A stretch of DNA of 13,306 nt from Bacillota bacterium (GTDB lineage: Bacteria; Bacillota_C; Negativicutes; Sporomusales; Sporomusaceae). This document shows positions 7,819 to 13,306 of this stretch, piece after piece. The position numbers and the translations under genes are program-made. The DNA is taken from assembly GCA_023441125.1 (NCBI GenBank), contig JAEZQV010000375.1, positions 1-13,306 on the forward strand, in the 5' to 3' direction. Position 1 is the stretch's first letter. Every line of letters starts with the position of its first letter. A model generated the notes under the pieces. The model saw only the letters and a program-made list of their open reading frames with translations. It was not told the origin of the DNA and did no database searches.

Positions 7819-8833
7819 TGGCTTGCTGTTTATGTAGCGAGTAGGCTACATAGACGATGAAACCTGTCATTACCAGTCCGGTTACGCTCATAATCATCAG
7901 GATTATTTCCAGTGGAACCAAACTGCCGCACCATACCAACAGTCCCGACAGAATTAACGCCGGCCAAAAAGTAAATTCGGTGACGGCGCTTAGCTGTTTG
8001 GTGTTGACCAGCATGGCCGGCACCATAGTATTAATCAATATACACAGCAATACCCCATTGAAGGCGGCGGCAAGCCAGGAACCGAAAACTTTGTCTGCAA
8101 CGGCCGGCAGCGGCAGTAAGCCTGTAGTGCCGCTGCTTAAAGCCAGATGGGCAAACAGCAGGGTAAAAAAACCTTCGATGAATTTGGCCAATATCGCCAC
8201 ATATATGCCGGTATGGCTTTTGGCCGCCAAATACGTTCCGGCTTCGACCACCAGCGCCGCGCGCATGCCGCCGGCGTTATAACCGACAAGCGCCAATACC
8301 AGCGGCCAGCTTATATAATCAAAAGCTAGCAGTTGCTTAAAGGAGACAATGGCGACGGTATCAACAATGGTCAGGAGCATGATTGCTGTTGCCGGAATGA
8401 ACAGCAGCCCGAAATAATTGGAAAGATGAAGAAATTCGCGGCCGTAGCCTGCTGTCAGACAGGAGCAGGCAATGATACAGACCGGCACTGCGTAAACGTG
8501 GGGAAGGCCTGTTAACTGGAGCAGGAGCTGGCCGGCAAAATAGCCGCCGGTTAAAGCACTGGCCGGTAATGATACGGCCAGCACCGATAAGGCCAGCAAC
8601 AATTTACCTCGCCGGCCAAACAGCCTTTTTACCACCGCCGTTAATTCGCGGCCGCTTTTCGCACCGATCCAGGCCGACACACCTGCCAGCAGTGCACCAA
8701 AAATCATATAAGCTAAAAATACCGTAGCATAGATACCTTGGCCGATTAACGAAGCCATGGCCGGAACCACCGCAACATTATCACCTGCAATATGGACAAT
8801 AGCCAGTGACAACGCCGGTAATAGGACCCCCAT
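7805..8833 (-). CDS. Polytopic membrane protein, YkvI/APC-superfamily-like
   Basis: A 342-residue protein with roughly ten hydrophobic segments and a short charged tail (HKQQAKKSQ), so a cytoplasmic-membrane transporter-like protein. The layout resembles YkvI-type proteins of the LeuT/APC superfamily. Points of similarity are the length, a YNAGGMRAALV segment near residue 185, a long central helix after a charged loop, and a late helix with NTMVPAMLVN. The glycine-rich GAGFASG-type motif I would expect in the first helix of YkvI is absent; the N-terminus reads LSLAIVHIAGDNVAVVPAM. It may therefore be a divergent branch. The substrate is unknown. The ATG at 8833 has AGGGGG about 9 bases upstream. 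It starts a two-gene unit with the DUF456-like gene, separated by terminators from secF and recJ. Confidence 0.6.
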   Translation of the reverse strand: MGVLLPALSLAIVHIAGDNVAVVPAMASLIGQGIYATVFLAYMIFGALLAGVSAWIGAKSGRELTAVVKRLFGRRGKLLLALSVLAVSLPASALTGGYFAGQLLLQLTGLPHVYAVPVCIIACSCLTAGYGREFLHLSNYFGLLFIPATAIMLLTIVDTVAIVSFKQLLAFDYISWPLVLALVGYNAGGMRAALVVEAGTYLAAKSHTGIYVAILAKFIEGFFTLLFAHLALSSGTTGLLPLPAVADKVFGSWLAAAFNGVLLCILINTMVPAMLVNTKQLSAVTEFTFWPALILSGLLVWCGSLVPLEIILMIMSVTGLVMTGFIVYVAYSLHKQQAKKSQ

Positions 8834-8863
8834 ATAATATCGCCCCCTGCCTGCTTATAGAAT

Positions 8864-8872
8864 ATTATGACA
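8864..8872 (-). promoter_or_regulatory. Possible extended -10 promoter for the two-gene membrane unit
   Basis: Minus-strand TGTCATAAT (8872-8864) fits an extended -10 element (TGn plus CATAAT, five of six). No good -35 lies at 17 bases; TTGCAC is present but only 14 bases away. The site lies between the secF terminator and the ATG at 8833, where this unit needs a promoter. Confidence 0.35.
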
Positions 8873-8887
8873 GGGGAAGAAAGGTGC

Positions 8888-8917
8888 AAAAGAGCCTGAG
8901 GCAATTGCCTCAGGCTC
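8888..8917 (-). terminator. Intrinsic terminator after secF
   Basis: A perfect 26-bp palindrome (8892-8917): GAGCCTGAGGC, loop AATT, then its exact complement, followed on the minus strand by TTTT. It begins 7 bases after the secF stop. The U-tract is short, but the 11-bp GC-rich stem and the position make termination likely. Because it is symmetric, it could also act on antisense transcripts. Confidence 0.8.
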
Positions 8918-8923
8918 CGGCTA

Positions 8924-9832
8924 TTATTTGGTGCCTTTTGTTTTCATTTCAATGCGGCGTTTTTCATCATATAGCCGCCACGTAACCCAGATTTGGCTGG
9001 CGTTGAATATCGACGAGTAGGCTCCGGAAGCGAAGCCTATTAACAGTGCCAGGGTAAAATTCTTGGTAGTTTCGCCGCCAAATAAATAAAGGGCTCCGGT
9101 AGCAAAAATAACGGTAAGGACGGTATATATGGACCGCGTCATCGTCTGCCAGATGCTGCGGTTGACAAGTTCCTCAAGGCCATCACTTTTCTTGTAGGTT
9201 TTGAGGTTTTCACGAATCCTGTCAAAAATTACGATGGTATCATTGATCGAGTAACCGACAATGGTCAAAATGGCAGCCACAAACGAAGCATCCACTTCTT
9301 TTTGCAGGAGTGAAAATACCCCCATGACAATGAGGATGTCATGCAACAGCGCCGCAATGCCTGACACGGCAAACTTGAACTCAAACCGGTACGTAATATA
9401 CACAATCATCAGCGCCCAGGAAATGAGCAGGGCTAAAACGGCCTGGCGGGTCAGCTCGGACCCGATTACGGCACCCACTTTTTCCACTCTGAGCACCTCA
9501 AAAGCCCCCAGTTTGGTTTCAAAACCTTTCATCACATCCCGGCGTTCTTCCTCACTCAGCACGTGGGAGCGGATAAATACATTGGGCGAACTGTGCTCCT
9601 GCTCGGCAAGCGCCAGCTGGATGGTGCTGCCTTCCAATTGATAGTCTTTTAGGACATCCCGGACTTCAGCCACGGTTACCGGCCGGGAGAATTTAAGATC
9701 AAGCAGAGTCCCGCCGGTAAAATCAATCCCCAGGTTAAACCCCTGCAGGGCTATGGATATCAGACCGGGAATCAGGACGAGCGCTGAGAGCAGAAACCAC
9801 CAATACCGTTTACCGACAACATCAAATTTCAT
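8924..9832 (-). CDS. secF: Protein translocase subunit SecF
   Basis: A 302-residue membrane subunit that works with SecD to drive protein export through SecYEG using the proton gradient. It has one N-terminal helix, the signature GIDFTGG (35-41) at the start of the periplasmic domain, and VEKVGAVIGSEL (116-127) before helix 2. HDI in helix 3 and SINDTIVIFDRI (195-206) in the core follow, then helices 5-6. I chose the ATG at 9832 because AGGAGGGGG lies directly upstream and KFDVVGKRYWW is a normal SecF N-terminus; the frame continues 18 codons further upstream into the end of secD. It lies 13 bases after secD and is the last gene before a terminator. Confidence 0.96.
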   Translation of the reverse strand: MKFDVVGKRYWWFLLSALVLIPGLISIALQGFNLGIDFTGGTLLDLKFSRPVTVAEVRDVLKDYQLEGSTIQLALAEQEHSSPNVFIRSHVLSEEERRDVMKGFETKLGAFEVLRVEKVGAVIGSELTRQAVLALLISWALMIVYITYRFEFKFAVSGIAALLHDILIVMGVFSLLQKEVDASFVAAILTIVGYSINDTIVIFDRIRENLKTYKKSDGLEELVNRSIWQTMTRSIYTVLTVIFATGALYLFGGETTKNFTLALLIGFASGAYSSIFNASQIWVTWRLYDEKRRIEMKTKGTK

Positions 9833-9845
9833 GTGTTTCCCCCTC

Positions 9846-11051
9846 CTAAGCCCCGTACAACTTGCCGTTTTTAATGACATTGGCATGTATCAGCAATCTG
9901 AGAATAAAACGTGTAGCGGTAATGGCGGTAAACATGCTCAAAATGATCCCTAATCCTAAGGTAACGGCAAACCCCTTAATCGGGCCTGTCCCCAGGAAAA
10001 ACAAAACTGCGGCCGCAATCAGGGTAGTCACATTGGAGTCCAGGATGGTGGCAAAGGCCCGGCTGAAGCCGGCATCCATAGCGGCCCGCAAGGTCTTGCC
10101 GTTACGGTACTCCTCTTTGAAACGCTCAAAAATCAAAACATTGGCGTCAACAGCCATACCCATGGACAGAATGATACCGGCAATACCCGGCAGGGTCAGC
10201 GTGGCGTTCAGCCCTTTTAAACTGGCCAGCAGCAGCATGACATACAAAATCAGGGCCACATTGGCGACAAAACCGGATACCCGGTAGAAAAGCAGCATAA
10301 AGACGACGATGGCGGTAACGCCAATGGCAAAAGCCTGCATGCTCTTGGCCTTGGAATCTTCCCCCAAAGTCGGGCCGACTGTTCTTGTTTCCAGGATGTC
10401 AACCTTTACCGGCAGGGCGCCGGATCTCAGCAGAATGGCTAACCGCTCCGCCTCTTCGATCGTGCGGTTGCCGGAAATGACGGCCTTGCCATTCGGGATG
10501 ACTTCCTGGACAACGGGATTGGTCAATACCTGTTTGTCCAGCAAAATAGCAATATGCTTGCCGACACTCCGGGCCGTCAGGTCGGCAAACTTTTTGGCGC
10601 CCTCATCAGTAAATTCGATGGCTACCAGTTTTTGATTGCTTTGATCGATCTGTGCTTTGGCATCTTTTAAGTCCTTACCGGTAAGGACCACGGCGCCGCT
10701 TTCGTCCTGAAACTCCATCAGGGCCGTTCTGCCAAGCATTTCAATCGCTTTTTCCGGGTCTTTCACGCCAGGCAATTCGACAATAACCCGCCGGTCTCCC
10801 TGACGCTGCACAAGCGGCTCGGTAAGTCCCAGTTCGTTAATACGCCGCTCAATGATTTGCACGACCCGCTGCATGGCATCGTCATTGACTACTGCTTCCG
10901 GCGTATCGGAAGCCTCCAGCACCACATGCGTTCCGCCCTGCAAGTCAAGACCTTGCTTAATTGACAGGGCCAACGGCGACATATAGAAGCCGGAAGCTGC
11001 GAGAATCGCCAGAACGATAACTAAAAATTTGGTTAAATTCCCCCACCTCAA
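9846..11051 (-). CDS. secD: Protein translocase subunit SecD
   Basis: The membrane partner of SecF in the Sec accessory complex. The protein is about 401 residues, the short form with a reduced periplasmic P1 domain, against about 615 in E. coli. Visible features: an N-terminal helix, GLDLQGGTHVVLE (34-46), the RTVGPTLG segment (223-230) before helix 2, GMAVDANVLIFERF (298-311) with the conserved membrane Asp, and helices to the C-terminus. I prefer the TTG at 11051: it has GGGGGAT six bases upstream, like the neighbouring HD gene, and gives MRWGNLTKF ahead of helix 1. A TTG at 11102 gives 17 extra residues but has no ribosome site. Separate SecD and SecF contrast with the fused SecDF of Bacillus. 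Confidence 0.95.
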   Translation of the reverse strand: MRWGNLTKFLVIVLAILAASGFYMSPLALSIKQGLDLQGGTHVVLEASDTPEAVVNDDAMQRVVQIIERRINELGLTEPLVQRQGDRRVIVELPGVKDPEKAIEMLGRTALMEFQDESGAVVLTGKDLKDAKAQIDQSNQKLVAIEFTDEGAKKFADLTARSVGKHIAILLDKQVLTNPVVQEVIPNGKAVISGNRTIEEAERLAILLRSGALPVKVDILETRTVGPTLGEDSKAKSMQAFAIGVTAIVVFMLLFYRVSGFVANVALILYVMLLLASLKGLNATLTLPGIAGIILSMGMAVDANVLIFERFKEEYRNGKTLRAAMDAGFSRAFATILDSNVTTLIAAAVLFFLGTGPIKGFAVTLGLGIILSMFTAITATRFILRLLIHANVIKNGKLYGA

Positions 11052-11105
11052 AAGGTTATCCCCCAATCTTGCTAAAATGTTATTTTTTTGTGAAGGCGGC
11101 AATGG

Positions 11106-11789
11106 CTATAGCAAATCATAATCATTGATTACCAGTTTAAAGCGACAGTTTAAAAATTCCGCCGCCCGCCGGCACATAACCATACGGAGAAGAAATATTT
11201 CAAAGTACTCCATGACAGGGCAAATTTTCGTGTCGATTGTAACGGCAAGTGTTACTGTGCGGGATGACAGGTCGATAAGGAGTTTGCTGCTTTCCGCCGC
11301 ATAGTTTACCCTGTCATGAATCTCAAATTTTGCAAAATCCCGATTGGTGACCCGAGAACGGTGTACATCGGATTTATCCGCCAGGATAAGGGCCGCAGCC
11401 ACATGATTAACGGCGTTGCCGCGCTCCTCCTCATGATTGCCGATGGCCGAAATTACAAGCGCTACTTCTTCCGGCGGCATCTTCATCCGGGTAAGAATGT
11501 TGAAAACCATAACGGCGCCGGTGCCGCCGTGGTTATACCGGTTAATCATGTTGGCGATATCATGCAGATAACCGGCGATGGCGGCAAGTTCGCAGTCGCG
11601 CGGCGGATACTCCAGCTCCTGCAAAACCTTATAGGCCAGCGCCGAGACAATGCCGGCGTGCCGTAAGCCATGCTCGGTAAAACCCAGGTTTCCCAAATAT
11701 TCCGTGCTGCGGGTGAGATACACGCTCACTTCATGATCTGCTTTCAATTCGGCAATTGTTAATGCATGTTCCATGGTTGTTGCTGACAT
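11106..11789 (-). CDS. HD-domain phosphohydrolase in the sec operon
   Basis: A 227-residue cytosolic protein with an HD metal-dependent phosphohydrolase domain. From the ATG at 11789, candidate metal ligands are H44 (GLRHAG), H76-D77 (YLHDIAN), H87 (NHGGT), H119 (GNHEE) and D138 (LADKSD), more than the minimal HD set and consistent with a two-metal site. The C-terminal third has no motif I recognise; MEYFEIFLLRM may be a helix. The substrate is unknown; nucleotides or cyclic dinucleotides are possible but not shown. The start has GGGGGAT five bases upstream; the longer frame to a GTG at 11876 lacks a ribosome site and overlaps a hairpin. It sits between the cyclo-ligase and secD. HD proteins in this place occur in related Firmicutes, as far as I recall. 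Confidence 0.85.
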   Translation of the reverse strand: MSATTMEHALTIAELKADHEVSVYLTRSTEYLGNLGFTEHGLRHAGIVSALAYKVLQELEYPPRDCELAAIAGYLHDIANMINRYNHGGTGAVMVFNILTRMKMPPEEVALVISAIGNHEEERGNAVNHVAAALILADKSDVHRSRVTNRDFAKFEIHDRVNYAAESSKLLIDLSSRTVTLAVTIDTKICPVMEYFEIFLLRMVMCRRAAEFLNCRFKLVINDYDLL

Positions 11790-11814
11790 GACTAATCCCC
11801 CATTATCCAAATTA

Positions 11815-11899
11815 GCCTTGTCTGCCAGGTAGCGGAAGCCCAAAATATTGTGCGGCAGATGCAAGGCAAAATGCACTTATTACATTTTGCCTTGTCTGC
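11815..11899 (-). promoter_or_regulatory. Three-element alternative hairpin between the cyclo-ligase and HD genes
   Basis: In the mRNA sense, element A at 11899-11883 (GCAGACAAGGCAAAATG) pairs with element B at 11873-11855 as 5+12 base pairs interrupted by a two-base CA bulge. The 9-base loop contains the cyclo-ligase TAA stop. Element C (11826-11815) repeats GCAGACAAGGC exactly and can pair with B (11867-11854) as 6+6 pairs with the same bulge. A-B and B-C exclude each other. No U-tract follows either stem, so this is not a normal terminator. C ends 13 bases before the GGGGG ribosome site of the HD gene. Confidence 0.55.
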
Positions 11900-12473
11900 A
11901 AGTAAATATGCCATTTTCGGTAACTAAATAATTTACAAGCCGGTCATGTTCATCGGTAGGTACTTTTTCCATAATCTGCGCCGCCCAGGCTGCGCCGATC
12001 AGCTCGGTTTTACGGGTCCTGAGCAGGAACCGGTCATAGAAGCCTGCTCCCATTCCCAGCCGGCGGCCGTCTTTGTCAAAGGCCACGCCGGGAACAATGA
12101 TCAGGTCGATTTCGGCCGGGTCCAGCAATGTAAGGGTTGCCGGGTTCGGCGTAAGCAGATTATATTCGCCGACAACCAGATCGTCCATGTTGGCGATAAT
12201 AGCCGCATCCATCAAGCCTTTGGCATCGCGAATATGCGGCACGCAGATGGTTTTGCCGGCCGAGAGCGCATGGGAAATTACTTTGTCCAGGTGTGGTTCA
12301 TCCGGCATTGCCAGATACAGCATAACATGCTTGGCTGCCTGGTATACCGGCCAGTCGCATAAATGCGCGGCGATCCGGTCGCTGCCGGCCTGCACCTGCT
12401 CGCGGTCCATGCACCGTCTGACGGCCAGAACACTTTTACGCAAATCTTTTTTGGCAATTTTATTAATTTCCAT
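11880..12473 (-). CDS. 5-formyltetrahydrofolate cyclo-ligase
   Basis: A 197-residue ATP-dependent enzyme (5,10-methenyl-THF synthetase; YgfA/YqgN family) that returns 5-formyl-THF to the one-carbon pool. The family signature is complete: PGVAFDKDGRRLGMGAGFYD (128-147), with the Gly-rich nucleotide and folate loop, and a late PTDEHDRLV (172-180). The N-terminal helix KKDLRKSVLAVRR matches the family start. The ATG at 12473 follows GGGAGGGG by 7 bases; an in-frame TTG at 12530 lies upstream of the terminator hairpin and has no ribosome site. It ends with tandem stops TAA TAA inside a hairpin loop. It is the first gene after the terminator that follows yajC, with no obvious promoter of its own in the gap. 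Confidence 0.93.
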   Translation of the reverse strand: MEINKIAKKDLRKSVLAVRRCMDREQVQAGSDRIAAHLCDWPVYQAAKHVMLYLAMPDEPHLDKVISHALSAGKTICVPHIRDAKGLMDAAIIANMDDLVVGEYNLLTPNPATLTLLDPAEIDLIIVPGVAFDKDGRRLGMGAGFYDRFLLRTRKTELIGAAWAAQIMEKVPTDEHDRLVNYLVTENGIFTCRQGKM

Positions 12474-12491
12474 GATCGTACCCCTCCCTTT

Positions 12492-12516
12492 AAAAAAGAC
12501 TTGGTTATACCAAGTC
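12492..12516 (-). terminator. Intrinsic terminator between yajC and the cyclo-ligase gene
   Basis: On the minus strand, GACTTGGT-ATA-ACCAAGTC (12516-12498) forms a perfect 8-bp stem with a 3-base loop, followed by TTTTTT (12497-12492). It starts about 30 bases after the yajC stop, and its U-tract ends about 4 bases before the ribosome site of the next gene. Full read-through would be needed for tgt-yajC transcripts to reach secD and secF. Confidence 0.8.
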
Positions 12517-12545
12517 CTTAGGTCACCCAATATGAGGCGGCATTA

Positions 12546-12839
12546 TTAGGATTTGGGCTGATTCTGATAGTGGCTTACCGCAGTACGGGAAACATCAACT
12601 TCCACTTTATCTGCAATTTTAATTGTTACAGTTTTTTCATTTAAGGCCGTAATGGTACCGTATAATCCGCCAACCGTAACAATACGCTCGCCTTTTTTCA
12701 GATTGTTCAAGAGTTCCTGACGGCGGCCTTGCTCTTTTTTCTGCGGCCGGTATAAGAGAAAATAGAAAATCACACCCATTAGCACAATTGGCCATGAAGC
12801 CTGGACGGCTTGCATTATCTCGGGTGAAAACTCTGGCAT
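12546..12839 (-). CDS. yajC: Sec translocase accessory subunit YajC
   Basis: A 97-residue single-pass inner-membrane protein that associates with SecD-SecF. It has a short N-terminus, one membrane segment (about 15-31) ending in the family pattern FLLYRPQKKEQ, then a small soluble domain with LKKGERIVTVGGLYGTI (47-63) and VEVDVSRTAV. Length is normal. A perfect AGGAGGTGAT precedes the start; an out-of-frame ATG lies 4 bases before the true ATG (ATGCATG), but only the second gives YajC. It lies 63 bases after tgt with no terminator between them, and ends with tandem TAA codons. Confidence 0.95.
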   Translation of the reverse strand: MPEFSPEIMQAVQASWPIVLMGVIFYFLLYRPQKKEQGRRQELLNNLKKGERIVTVGGLYGTITALNEKTVTIKIADKVEVDVSRTAVSHYQNQPKS

Positions 12840-12902
12840 GCATTTATCACCTCCTGTTACTTATTAGCAGTATATTCCACATAACCGCCATAAATCCTCT
12901 TC

Positions 12903-13306
<404 letters not shown>

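Noticed and set aside
11790..11876. Longer HD protein starting at a GTG at 11876
   Set aside because: No ribosome site precedes it and it overlaps the hairpin at the cyclo-ligase stop. The ATG at 11789 has a well-spaced GGGGGAT.
11855..11899. Hairpin at the cyclo-ligase stop as an intrinsic terminator
   Set aside because: The stem is strong, but no run of T follows it on the minus strand, so ordinary Rho-independent termination is unlikely.
12637..12843. 68-codon frame from the ATG at 12843 overlapping yajC
   Set aside because: It is out of frame with YajC and its translation has no recognisable domain. It is a shadow frame, kept only as a note on the double ATG.

Overview
The window is one co-directional block of chromosomal housekeeping genes. 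Every gene I support lies on the minus strand, so transcription runs from high to low coordinates. I see no mobile element, CRISPR array, tRNA or rRNA. Separate secD and secF genes, strong AGGAGG-type ribosome sites, intrinsic terminators and the gene order tgt-yajC-(HD protein)-secD-secF followed by recJ-apt-rel-dtd-MBL suggest a Firmicute. A member of the Negativicutes (Sporomusa/Pelosinus-like) is my best guess, inferred from gene order and protein style, not from a search.

Layout in transcription order. (1) Positions 13306-12546: the 3' part of tgt, then yajC. (2) An intrinsic terminator at 12492-12516. (3) Positions 12473-8924: 5-formyltetrahydrofolate cyclo-ligase, an HD-domain phosphohydrolase, secD and secF, ended by a 26-bp palindromic terminator. 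(4) Positions 8833-7294: a two-gene membrane-protein unit (a YkvI/APC-like 342-residue protein and a DUF456-like protein), with a terminator on each side. (5) A roughly 300-base non-coding region (6995-7293) holding a near-consensus promoter and a long leader with unusual base-pairing potential. (6) Positions 6994-1: recJ, apt, rel (bifunctional RSH), dtd, an MBL-fold hydrolase and an AI-2E-family membrane protein that runs off the window. These six are tightly packed and probably form one operon.

Functionally, tgt/yajC/secD/secF combine tRNA queuosine modification with accessory subunits of the Sec translocase. The recJ-to-MBL block combines DNA repair, adenine salvage, (p)ppGpp metabolism and proofreading of D-aminoacyl-tRNA.

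The gene content is largely conventional. The signals worth a second look are in the RNA between genes: interlocking inverted repeats with H-type pseudoknot topology at the predicted 5' end of the recJ-rel transcript, a second nested stem just before the recJ ribosome site, a three-element pair of mutually exclusive hairpins between the cyclo-ligase and the HD gene, and a terminator placed directly before the cyclo-ligase ribosome site. All were found by eye, without folding energies or alignments.
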